64,000 nt of DNA from positions 40,189-104,188 of IMG/VR virus record IMGVR_UViG_3300001533_002564; one strand, given 5' to 3'. The notes under the pieces are model-generated. The model did not search any database. It was not told the DNA's origin and worked only from the letters and a program-made list of their open reading frames with translations. Positions 53,471-62,035 of the stretch are shown piece after piece; the first letter of the stretch is position 1; each line of letters starts with the position of its first letter. The DNA is from a virus. A program made the translations under genes and the position numbers.

Positions 53471-53479
53471 GTATTTATA
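53471..53479 (+). promoter_or_regulatory. Late-type box before tape measure gene
   Basis: TTGTATTTATATTATAA starts at the base after the terminator's T-tract and lies 18 bases before the ATG at 53498. Confidence 0.65.
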
Positions 53480-53497
53480 TTATAAACAAGAAATAAA

Positions 53498-56026
53498 ATG
53501 GCTGATAAAATAGATGCTAAATATTTACAAGAACTTTTAAAATATCAAAAGAAACTAAATAATTCAATGGGTAGTGCTATAAATATCCAAGATAAAATTA
53601 GAATAAATGAAGAATTAATTAGTAATGAAAAACGTATTCAAAATGAATATGAAAATGCATCTAAATTATCAAAAAAAGAAATATCTAATTTAACTAATGA
53701 TGAACAGAAATTATTAAATGATATTATTAATAAAGAAAAGTCCATTAATTCCGAATTAGATAAACAAATAAAAAGAAGACAGAATACTGTTAATTTAGCA
53801 AAACTATTAACTCAACAATTAAAAATAGGTTGGAAATATCTTCAAGACCAAGATAAAATAATTAAAAGTACTAATCTTAGTCTTGGTATGTCAGGAGCAA
53901 AAGCAGTTGCAATGCGTGATGCATTTGAAAAATCTGCTGGATACGTTACTAGATTAGGTGGAACAATAGGTGATATTCAAAGTGTTATGCAGGGATATGC
54001 CGATGAAACTGGTCGTGCTCGTGTAATGAGTGCTGAAATGGTTAAAGATATAACTAATATTGGAAAAGGTACTACACTTGGAATTGAAAACGCAACTAAA
54101 TTAGGAGCACAATTTGAATTAATGGGATATGATGCCAGAAGAACAATGGAATTTGTTCAAGGTGTTGTTGATACAACAGAAAGAATGGGTGTTAATACTA
54201 CAAAAGTACTTAAAGTAGTTAATGATAATTTTAAAAAATTAAATACATATACTTTTCAACAAGGTGTTAAAGGTTTTGCTGAAATGGCAAGCTATGCCGA
54301 AAAATTTAAAATTGATATTTCAGATGCACTTAATGCTGCTGATGTTGCACGTAGTCTTGAAGGTGCAATTGATTTAGCTGCACAACTACAGGTAATGGGT
54401 GGTGAATTTGCAAAAACAGACCCATTTGAAATGTTATTCCTTAGTCGTAATGACCCAGCAAAATTTACTGAAAAAATTGCTGATATGACTAAAGGTGTTG
54501 TTAGTTTTAGAAAAGTAACTGATAGTGCTGGAAAAACAGTATTTGAAAAATTTATTAGTCCTGCTGACCGTGATAGACTTGCTGCTGTTGCAAAATCATT
54601 AGGTATGGAAGCCAGTGCTTTAACTGAAATAGCACAAAGACAGGCTGAAATTCAAAAAATGCGTCAACAAATGAGTGGTTTAGGTTTATCTAAAGAACAA
54701 AAAGAAATTATTGAAGGCGCAGCACATTTTGATACAAAATCAGGTAAATTTCAAGTACAACTTGGTCAGACTATGCATAATATTGGTGAATTAACATCAA
54801 AACAAGCAGAAAAATTTAAAGTTGAACAAAAATTATTAGAAGAACGTGCTAAACAAGCAATGACATTTGACGAAACCTTTAAAGCAACAATTGAAACACT
54901 AAAAGCAAGTCTCTTACCATTATTAAAACAAGTAAATTGGTTACTTGACCATACAATCAAACCAATTGCTGACCTTGCATCAAAAGGTTGGGGTGTAGGT
55001 GGTGCTGCTGTTGCATTAATTAGTGCAGCACTTGTATGGAAAGGAGTAACTAATAAATTAGGAAATGTTGTTAGTAAATGGGTTCAAAATAGTGGTGGAA
55101 AAGGTATTGCTGGTGCTTTTGGTAAAGTCAATCGTGGTGGTAGTTTAACTGAAACATTATCTACTCAAGGAAGTGAATCAGGACTATTCGAACAACGAAA
55201 AGGTATTGGAATGGGTGCTGCTGCAAAAGGACAGGGTATGGAAAGTCTTGGTAAAGGTGTTGGTATTGGTGCTGCTGGAGCAGGTGTTGGTGCTGGTATT
55301 ATGATGGGAGCAAAAGGTATTGGTGAATTAGCTCAAGCAATTAAAAATGTTGATGTTGATAAATTAAAGGTAATGAATGGTACTATAGCAATATTAGGTG
55401 TAACAATGGTAGGAATATTAGTACCAGCAATCTTTGCAATGGGTGGTGCAGGTACTGCTGGTGCAGTAGGTTTACTTGCAGTAGGTGCAGCAGCAGTTGG
55501 AATTGGTTTCGGTATTAATCTTGCAACAAAAGGTATTGGTAAAATGAGTGAAGGTATTGCTAAAATGAATAAAACTGGTGGAGGTGCTGGTAAAGAATTA
55601 CTTGCTATTGCTGGTGGTATTGGTGCAATTACTGTTGCTATGGCTGGTGGTGGTATATTAGGTATTGCTATATTTAATAGACAATTGAAAAAAATGAATG
55701 AAAATATTGGTGGAATTCAAAAAATTGGTGCTGCATTTGCTAATATTGAAGCAGTATTATCTGGAAGTAAAGATGATTTTATTGCTGTTCAAAATGCAGT
55801 TACTGCAATTGGAAATACTAATATTAAAAGTGGTGGAATGTTTTCAGAATTAGCTAAATTATTAAAAAATCCACTTCAAGTAGAATTCAAAGATAAAAAT
55901 GTTGCCGTTGTTAGTAATATTACAATGGAAATTGATGGTAAAAAATTATTTAATCAATCATATAGTGTTTCTGGTGCAGTTCAAAAAGAACAAAATCTAA
56001 GACATAATAAAGGAGATTTATCATAA
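53498..56026 (+). CDS. Tail tape measure protein
   Basis: The 842 residues have an N-terminal charged coiled coil (residues 1-110), a long helical middle, and a Gly/Ala-rich hydrophobic C-terminal half with several membrane-like stretches (about residues 500-530, 585-610, 620-680 and 700-730: A-A-V-A-L-I-S-A-A-L-V, M-V-G-I-L-V-P-A-I-F). This combination, and its position after the frameshifted gp26-like gene, mark the protein that sets tail length and passes into the host envelope at injection. At 0.15 nm per residue it predicts a tail of about 125 nm. Confidence 0.85.
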   Translation: MADKIDAKYLQELLKYQKKLNNSMGSAINIQDKIRINEELISNEKRIQNEYENASKLSKKEISNLTNDEQKLLNDIINKEKSINSELDKQIKRRQNTVNLAKLLTQQLKIGWKYLQDQDKIIKSTNLSLGMSGAKAVAMRDAFEKSAGYVTRLGGTIGDIQSVMQGYADETGRARVMSAEMVKDITNIGKGTTLGIENATKLGAQFELMGYDARRTMEFVQGVVDTTERMGVNTTKVLKVVNDNFKKLNTYTFQQGVKGFAEMASYAEKFKIDISDALNAADVARSLEGAIDLAAQLQVMGGEFAKTDPFEMLFLSRNDPAKFTEKIADMTKGVVSFRKVTDSAGKTVFEKFISPADRDRLAAVAKSLGMEASALTEIAQRQAEIQKMRQQMSGLGLSKEQKEIIEGAAHFDTKSGKFQVQLGQTMHNIGELTSKQAEKFKVEQKLLEERAKQAMTFDETFKATIETLKASLLPLLKQVNWLLDHTIKPIADLASKGWGVGGAAVALISAALVWKGVTNKLGNVVSKWVQNSGGKGIAGAFGKVNRGGSLTETLSTQGSESGLFEQRKGIGMGAAAKGQGMESLGKGVGIGAAGAGVGAGIMMGAKGIGELAQAIKNVDVDKLKVMNGTIAILGVTMVGILVPAIFAMGGAGTAGAVGLLAVGAAAVGIGFGINLATKGIGKMSEGIAKMNKTGGGAGKELLAIAGGIGAITVAMAGGGILGIAIFNRQLKKMNENIGGIQKIGAAFANIEAVLSGSKDDFIAVQNAVTAIGNTNIKSGGMFSELAKLLKNPLQVEFKDKNVAVVSNITMEIDGKKLFNQSYSVSGAVQKEQNLRHNKGDLS

Positions 56027-56382
56027 TTAAAAATATTTTTTAATAATATTATAAAAATACTTGTTTCTTAATTTATTTTTTTATAACTTTGACAAGTTTT
56101 TCAAATATTCAAAACTCTTACTTCGTCTCTTCGAAACAAAGTACAAAGATTATAAGTTTATCTTTAAATTCTTCGAATATAAATAAAACTTAATATTAAG
56201 GGATAACTATATTTATTTCTAAACGAAATAAATTAAATAATCTAGTGTTATTATTTAATAAATTAACTTAATTTTATTTAACATTATCCAAAAATTTTTT
56301 AATCGTAAGATATATTATCACGTTTTTCAGTTGACATAGTTTTTGGCAAGGTAAAAATATACATTATAAAATTATTATACAA
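56027..56382. other. Long gene-free stretch
   Basis: About 355 bases between the tape measure stop and the next late box contain no open frame of note, no tRNA-like fold that I can see and no strong hairpin. The DNA is A/T-rich with scattered CTTCG and TTCGAA motifs. It might hold a small RNA or a decayed gene, but nothing supports either. Confidence 0.5.
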
Positions 56383-56391
56383 GTATTTATT
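56383..56391 (+). promoter_or_regulatory. Late-type box before large baseplate gene
   Basis: AAGTATTTATTAAAAA lies 13 bases before the ATG at 56405. Confidence 0.6.
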
Positions 56392-56404
56392 AAAAAACTT
56401 TTAA

Positions 56405-59400
56405 ATGTCAAGATTATTAGATGGAAATATTGAGTATAACGGTAGAACAATTTCTATTGAAGAATATCGTGAAAAAATATCTGCACGTAGTTTATATAGT
56501 ATTGATAATGAATATGAAAATACTAATTTATTTTCATTAAATAATAAAGGTAATGTTGCAAGTAGTATTTCCACAGTATTAAATGTAATTCCACAATATA
56601 ATAGAATGCAAGTTAATACCAATTTATTAGGTAATACATTTGATGTATTAAGAGATGATGGTTCAGCATTAGCCAAAATAGGTTTAATCATGTTAGGTAA
56701 ACATATGGCATATAATTCAGCAATGAATTTATCTGTTAAATATATTCCTAGTGTTGATTTATCTCAAGCACTTAAAGGTAATCTTAAAGATGTTTTTACT
56801 ATTAATCATAATAATACTATTACTGTAAAAGATTCTGATAATAATACTTTTTTAGATAATGTCGGAAATACTGCAAGTAATATTTTAGGTATTGATACTT
56901 ATGATGTATTTGGTAATGCAAATCCATTTTCAAAAAATCCAAGTAATATTGATTATTTAGAAAATACAGGAAAAGCACAATTATCACGTTTTTTAGGTGC
57001 AGTAAGTTTAAATATTTATAAACCATTAAATAATCTCACTAATTCACAATATTCTCAAGTATTAACAGAGAAAATGAATACGGTAGGTCCTAAACTACTT
57101 TCATCTGCAAAAACAATATTTTCTGATAATAATTCTGGTCAATATAGACCAATTTTTAATTTTGATGATAATAAAGCACATCCTTATTTTAATAGATTTT
57201 TATCATTTAAATTAAGTATTGCTAATGTTGAAGCAAGTGAAAATATGATTTTAAGTTATAGTGTTACTGGCGATACTGTACAAGAATATGCACCTACTTC
57301 TGAATATATTAGATTTAACTTTGGTGATACTACAAAAAAAAGACCTGAAGATGATATTAATGAAATCGTTAAGGATATTTCAAATTTTAGTGGCGAAGAT
57401 TTAAATAATCAAATTGTTTGGGGTCGTGATGGTGTTGGTGATGAAGCTAAAAATTATATTAATAATTTAAGAGGTAATAATGACTCGGCTGATAATCATC
57501 CTGATAGTAATATTTTTAATACTAATAATATACGAAAAGGTATATTAGAATATACAAGAAATCTTTTAAATGCTAGTGAAGGTAATTTTGTTGACATGAC
57601 GAGAAAAGTATTTAAAAATGGTAATCATATTATTGGTTTTAATGGTTCACCATTATGGACAGGTAATAATTCTGAATATTCAAGTGGTAGTAGAAATGAT
57701 GGTAAAACTGGTATAAGACAACATACAATATTAGACCCATATGATAAAGTAAGTAAATTAATAAGATTTAAAGGAAATACTGTATATAATAATGATAGCG
57801 GAAATAAATATTCTGTAATATATAAAAATGTTTTACCAAGAATTCATCCAACAGATGATGAAAATAGTAATAAAAACTTAATGTTTAGTCTTGAAAATCT
57901 TGCAATTGGAACAATTAGAAGAGATAGATTTGGTATTATTGATGATGAATTTGGAACACCAATTCCATTAAGTGAAGTAGGACAATTTGGTGGACGTAAA
58001 ATGTGGTTTCCACCATATAATATTCAACTTAATGAAGTATCTACTGCTAAATATGAGTCAACTGTGATGGTTGGTAGAAATGAACCAATGTATAATTATC
58101 AGAACTCTGAAAGAAGTGCAGTACTTAGTTTTTCATTATTAGTTGATTATCCCGAACAATTAAGAAATTTAATTGGTAAAAATAAAAATAAAGAAATTGC
58201 TGATTTTTTTGCTTTTGGTGGTGATAAATTACCATTAGAATCAGATTTACAACAAATTGAGAAAAAAATTGATAAATTAAAAAAACAATTGGACGATGAT
58301 AGTCCAACAGAACCAAGTGATTTATCTTCAAAATCAGATAAATCTGTAAATATTTATTTTCAAAACAATAAACCAGCAAAAGGTGAAGAATCAGTAGTTA
58401 TTCAAACAATGTATGATAACCCAAATCATTATGAAATTATTGAAGGTTTATTATCTGCTAATGATGAAAATGGTTTTGGACTTAATAATGATATTTATTA
58501 TGTTCAAGGTGTAGTTGAAAAATCTAATAGTATAAATGCTAATGATAAATATATATTAATTGGTGGTGTTAATCAATATGATAAAGGAATTAATGATAAT
58601 TTTGGTAATGTTAATAGATTAACTGAATATTTAAAAGATTTTTTTGATGACGAAGATAATAGAAAATATTATAATATAACTATTTCGGGTTATGCATCAA
58701 AATTATTTTTAGTCGAAGGTGGATCAACATACAATAAAAAAATTGCTGAAAGACGTATTAATGCAGCAATTGTGTTAATAAAAGCAAGATTAACTGCTTT
58801 ATATGATGCAACTGTTGCTAATGATATTATTAATAATAATATACAAACAATTAATTATGGTGATAGTCGTGCCAATCCTATATCAGCAGACCCTAAAAAT
58901 ATTCATGATAAAGAAGTAAAAGAAGAAAGAAGAGTAACTATAAAATTTGCTAGAAATAGTGTACCAGTTGATAAAAAAGAACAATTAAAATCAGCAAGTG
59001 ATATAGAAAGAGAAGAGAAAATAAAAAAAGAAATTAATATTCTTGAAAATGAACGTAAAATTATTGAAAATGATATTAAAGAAAATATTTTTAAAGAAAG
59101 AGATGAAGTTATTTTAAATAGTTTTGAATCAATAAGTAAAAATAAATATTATCCAGTATTTCATTCACAAACACCTGAAGATTTTCATAGAAGATTAACA
59201 TTTTTACAACAATGTACAAGACAAGGTGCTGCAAAACGATATGATGTTGTTGATGAAAACGGTGTTTTAAGAGCTAAAAATTCTGTTTTTGGTAAACAAC
59301 CAATATGTATTTTAAGAGTTGGTGATTTTTTTAATACTAAAGTTATTATTGAAAGCGTTACTATTGATTATAATGATACTACTTGGGATTTAAATCCTGA

Positions 59401-59683
59401 AGGATTTGGATTACAACCAATGATTGCAAATATAACATTACAAATGAAATTAATTGGTGGTCAATCATTGAAAGCACCAATTGACGCACTTCAAAATGCA
59501 GTTAGTTTTAATTATTATGCTAATTCAACATTTACTGATAGAGGTGTTTATAAAGCTGCAACAGAAGTAGCAAATGATAATTATTCTTATTTAAAAGGTG
59601 TTGTTATTAAAGAAAAAAATGAAAAATTAAATGCTGCATATGAAACATTAATTAATGATAAAGTAAAGGAAGGAGATGAATAA
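56405..59683 (+). CDS. Large baseplate / tail-tube-initiation protein with OmpA-like domain
   Basis: In the 1092 residues, the C-terminal block at about 915-1040 (I-C-I-L-R-V-G-D-F-F-N-T-K-V-I-I, then P-M-I-A-N-I-T-L-Q-M-K-L-I-G-G) resembles proteins that cap the baseplate and start the tube (T4 gp48/gp54 type). Between about residues 735 and 860 there is an OmpA-like domain: I-T-I-S-G-Y-A-S, A-E-R-R-I-N-A-A-I-V, and the end E-R-R-V-T-I-K-F. That domain binds peptidoglycan in cell-envelope proteins. The first 600 residues are structural with no named domain. The start of the next gene overlaps its stop by one base. Confidence 0.7.
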   Translation: MSRLLDGNIEYNGRTISIEEYREKISARSLYSIDNEYENTNLFSLNNKGNVASSISTVLNVIPQYNRMQVNTNLLGNTFDVLRDDGSALAKIGLIMLGKHMAYNSAMNLSVKYIPSVDLSQALKGNLKDVFTINHNNTITVKDSDNNTFLDNVGNTASNILGIDTYDVFGNANPFSKNPSNIDYLENTGKAQLSRFLGAVSLNIYKPLNNLTNSQYSQVLTEKMNTVGPKLLSSAKTIFSDNNSGQYRPIFNFDDNKAHPYFNRFLSFKLSIANVEASENMILSYSVTGDTVQEYAPTSEYIRFNFGDTTKKRPEDDINEIVKDISNFSGEDLNNQIVWGRDGVGDEAKNYINNLRGNNDSADNHPDSNIFNTNNIRKGILEYTRNLLNASEGNFVDMTRKVFKNGNHIIGFNGSPLWTGNNSEYSSGSRNDGKTGIRQHTILDPYDKVSKLIRFKGNTVYNNDSGNKYSVIYKNVLPRIHPTDDENSNKNLMFSLENLAIGTIRRDRFGIIDDEFGTPIPLSEVGQFGGRKMWFPPYNIQLNEVSTAKYESTVMVGRNEPMYNYQNSERSAVLSFSLLVDYPEQLRNLIGKNKNKEIADFFAFGGDKLPLESDLQQIEKKIDKLKKQLDDDSPTEPSDLSSKSDKSVNIYFQNNKPAKGEESVVIQTMYDNPNHYEIIEGLLSANDENGFGLNNDIYYVQGVVEKSNSINANDKYILIGGVNQYDKGINDNFGNVNRLTEYLKDFFDDEDNRKYYNITISGYASKLFLVEGGSTYNKKIAERRINAAIVLIKARLTALYDATVANDIINNNIQTINYGDSRANPISADPKNIHDKEVKEERRVTIKFARNSVPVDKKEQLKSASDIEREEKIKKEINILENERKIIENDIKENIFKERDEVILNSFESISKNKYYPVFHSQTPEDFHRRLTFLQQCTRQGAAKRYDVVDENGVLRAKNSVFGKQPICILRVGDFFNTKVIIESVTIDYNDTTWDLNPEGFGLQPMIANITLQMKLIGGQSLKAPIDALQNAVSFNYYANSTFTDRGVYKAATEVANDNYSYLKGVVIKEKNEKLNAAYETLINDKVKEGDE

Positions 59684-59994
59684 TGCCATATAGAGATTAT
59701 AATAGATATGAAATATTAAAAAATAGTAATGGTACAACCGATGCAATGCCATTTATTAATTTACCTGTGAATACAAGTGATAAATATGAATATTGGAATT
59801 TGGGTTTTAGTAGAATGGATAAAATCGCTCAAAAATATTACGGAAATCCATTTTATGATTTTCTAATTTTATATGCAAACAAAATTTATTTAAATGAATT
59901 TGATATACCTGATAGCGCACTTATTCGTATACCATTTCCTTTAAACAAAGCTAAAGCAGATTATGAAGCACTTCTAACTAACTTTAAAAAATAA
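59683..59994 (+). CDS. Baseplate wedge protein (T4 gp53-like)
   Basis: The 103 residues show the gp53 pattern: a N-terminal strand, Y-E-Y-W-N-L-G-F-S-R-M-D-K-I-A-Q-K-Y-Y-G-N-P, then a LysM-like helix F-L-I-L-Y-A-N and R-I-P-F-P. gp53 joins wedges in the baseplate. The one-base overlap with the large baseplate gene agrees with stoichiometric expression. Confidence 0.8.
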   Translation: MPYRDYNRYEILKNSNGTTDAMPFINLPVNTSDKYEYWNLGFSRMDKIAQKYYGNPFYDFLILYANKIYLNEFDIPDSALIRIPFPLNKAKADYEALLTNFKK

Positions 59995-60026
59995 ATTCCT
60001 TGTATTTCTCATAATAAATTATTAGG

Positions 60027-60058
60027 TTTGCAGTTACACAAATTGTAAATATGATAAT
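60027..60058 (+). promoter_or_regulatory. Possible early-type promoter (TTTG..GATAAT)
   Basis: TTTGCAGTTA (60027-60036) and TGATAAT (60052-60058) stand at the same 25-base offset as the boxes at 88 and 34631, but both are imperfect. It lies just before the BRO-type gene, which lacks a GTATTTATA box. Confidence 0.3.
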
Positions 60059-60061
60059 ATC

Positions 60062-60859
60062 ATGAAATTTAATGAAATTGTACATCAATTCCAACACAAT
60101 GTTTTTGGAAATCTTACAACAATAAGGAGTTTTAAAGATAAAAATAAAATTTGGTTTCTTGGTGCAGAAGTTCAAAAGTTTATTGGTCACAGTAATTTAA
60201 CACAAGCAATTAAAGATGCAAATTTAAATTTTGATGAATTTTTTAAATTTAAAAAACTATCTAATCCTCAGTTCTTTACAGAGGTGACTAAGCAGTCCTT
60301 AGTCGGCTATGGAAAGTATTCATCATCAATTACTTTCATTTCAGAGAGTGGACTTTATAAACTAATCCTTCGTTCAAATAAACCTGAAGCACAAAAATTC
60401 GCAGATTGGATAACTAGAGAAATTCTCCCTAAATTAAGACAAGCAGTTGAAGAAGATTTAGTATTTAAAAATACTTCTGTTGAAATTAGCAGACATCTTG
60501 ATATCTTACATCAAAAGCAAGAATCAAAAAATATTAATGGGTTTAATTTTCGAACTGGCGGTGTAAATAAAGCAGTAAAATATAATCGAAATAGTTGTTT
60601 AGACCATTCAGGACAAACACCTAGTGAATAAAAAAAATGGGCAGAAGAAAATGGTATACCTTCATCAAAAAGAACGTCAGGTAAAAAAGTTTTAAGATTA
60701 GTGAATATGCCTGTAGCAGCATCAATGTCATTAACTGATAGTTTGGTTTCAAATGGTATTTCATATGAAAAAGCATTACCAATAAGTAAATGTGCTGGAA
60801 AAGAATTATTTAAACAATTAATTGAAATAGGTGTAAAATCTAAAGAATTAGAATTATGA
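60062..60859 (+). pseudogene. BRO-N antirepressor-like protein with one in-frame TAA
   Basis: Residues 1-140 form a BRO-N domain: D-K-N-K-I-W-F-L-G-A-E-V, L-T-Q-A-I, S-S-I-T-F-I-S-E-S-G-L-Y-K-L-I-L-R-S, W-I-T-R-E-I-L-P-K-L-R. After residue 189 the frame meets TAA (60629-60631) and continues open for 75 codons (K-K-W-A-E-E-N-G-I-P, ...G-K-E-L-F-K-Q-L-I-E) to a TGA that overlaps the next ATG. P-S-E-Q-K-K-W-A-E-E-N-G would be a natural reading. The short form keeps the whole BRO-N domain, so it could still be active. Confidence 0.7.
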
Positions 60860-60987
60860 AAAATAACATCGTAGTAATATTTTCTTCACATCTGAGCGAA
60901 GAAGAAAACCAAAAATTCATAAAACATATTGATAATACAATTGGTGTTAAACATAAAGTAGTTTGTTATCCTAATTTTAATAATTAA
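60856..60987 (+). pseudogene. Stub: first 43 codons of a glycosyltransferase gene
   Basis: The ATG overlaps the BRO gene stop (ATGA). The stub reads I-V-V-I-F-S-S-H-L-S-E-E-E-N-Q-K-F, then T-I-G-V-K-H-K-V-V-C-Y, and stops at TAA. The complete gene at 62016 begins with the same sequence at about two-thirds identity (I-V-V-I-F-S-S-H-L-G-D-E...). The stub ends exactly where the LAGLIDADG cassette begins. Confidence 0.8.
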
Positions 60988-60996
60988 GTATTTATA
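60988..60996 (+). promoter_or_regulatory. Late-type box before LAGLIDADG gene
   Basis: TTAAGTATTTATATAAAA overlaps the stop codon region of the glycosyltransferase stub and lies 17 bases before the ATG at 61013. It travels with the mobile gene. Confidence 0.6.
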
Positions 60997-61012
60997 TAAA
61001 AAATACTATAAA

Positions 61013-62035
61013 ATGAAAATATGGACGAATGAAGAAAAAGAATTTTTAACCAATTATTTTTCAATAAGTGGAACTAATTTTTGTATAAATGAACTAAATA
61101 GGAGTTGGTCATCGGTTATTGGAATGGCTACTAAATTAGGATTAAAAGCAAAAAAATCTAATTCATATACTAATAATGAATTAGATTTTTTAATAAGAAA
61201 TTATTCATCTCATGGTGTTGAATATTGTATGAATTATTTAGGAAGAACAAAACAAGGAATATGTGCGAAAGCACATAAATTAAATTTATATGTTGATGAT
61301 AATACTAAATCACAAAATATTAGTGAGAAAAGGAAAATTAATAACTATAAAAAATATGATGTTAATAATATAATTAATATTAATGATAAATATGTTATTT
61401 ATTTTTTAGGTTATTTGTGGGCAGATGGTAATTTAAATAAAACAAATTCATATTTAACATCAATTAATTTAATTAAAGATGATGCTGAGTTTTTGTATGA
61501 AATAATTAATTTATTTAGTTCTGGGTGGACAATTGGTGGTGAAATAAAAAAATATTGGAAAAACGATAAAGGTAAAATCAAACAAGCAAAAAATCAAAGA
61601 ACAATACGATGTTATTCACAAGAATTATATAAATTTTTATCCGAAAATGATTATAAAAATAAATCTGATGTTAATTTTTATAAAATTTGGAATAAATTTC
61701 CAAATAAATTTAAGTCATATTTTTTGTTAGGCTTATTTGATGGTGATGGTCATTTTAATTATCAATTTAGAAAAAACAAATATCATTCTGGAGAATTTGT
61801 AGTTAGTGGTTTATATAATTATGATTGGAGTATTTTAGAAAATTATTTTAATAATAATAATATTAAATATTCAATATATAGACTTAATGTTAAATTAGGT
61901 CAAGTATCAAGAATTATAGTAAGAAAGAAAGAATCATTAATTATATTATTTGATTTACTTTATCCTAATGAATTTCATGGTTTAGAAAGAAAATATTTAA
62001 AATTTTTAAAATATTATGAAAAAACGAAAAAATAA
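61013..62035 (+). CDS. LAGLIDADG homing endonuclease
   Basis: The 340 residues have two N-terminal HTH-like repeats (W-T-N-E-E-K-E-F-L and Y-T-N-N-E-L-D-F-L, each followed by S-x-x-G-x-x-Y/F-C) that probably bind DNA. The catalytic part carries two LAGLIDADG helices: Y-F-L-G-Y-L-W-A-D-G and F-L-L-G-L-F-D-G-D-G. It looks intact. Its last 20 bases overlap the start of the complete glycosyltransferase gene, and a stub of that gene lies on its left. Confidence 0.9.
   Translation: MKIWTNEEKEFLTNYFSISGTNFCINELNRSWSSVIGMATKLGLKAKKSNSYTNNELDFLIRNYSSHGVEYCMNYLGRTKQGICAKAHKLNLYVDDNTKSQNISEKRKINNYKKYDVNNIININDKYVIYFLGYLWADGNLNKTNSYLTSINLIKDDAEFLYEIINLFSSGWTIGGEIKKYWKNDKGKIKQAKNQRTIRCYSQELYKFLSENDYKNKSDVNFYKIWNKFPNKFKSYFLLGLFDGDGHFNYQFRKNKYHSGEFVVSGLYNYDWSILENYFNNNNIKYSIYRLNVKLGQVSRIIVRKKESLIILFDLLYPNEFHGLERKYLKFLKYYEKTKK

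Noticed and set aside
56027-56404. tRNA or small RNA in the gene-free stretch
   Set aside because: Motifs such as TTCGAA occur, but no cloverleaf arms or terminator could be fitted.
40461-60859. Genome-wide reassignment of UAA to glutamine
   Set aside because: Almost every intact gene in the window ends in UAA, with a normal length for its family and a neighbour starting at once. Only accessory frames contain internal UAA.
61013-62035. Group I intron carrying the LAGLIDADG gene
   Set aside because: The flanks are not two exons of one gene: the left stub and the right gene overlap in content, so removing the insert would not restore a continuous frame.
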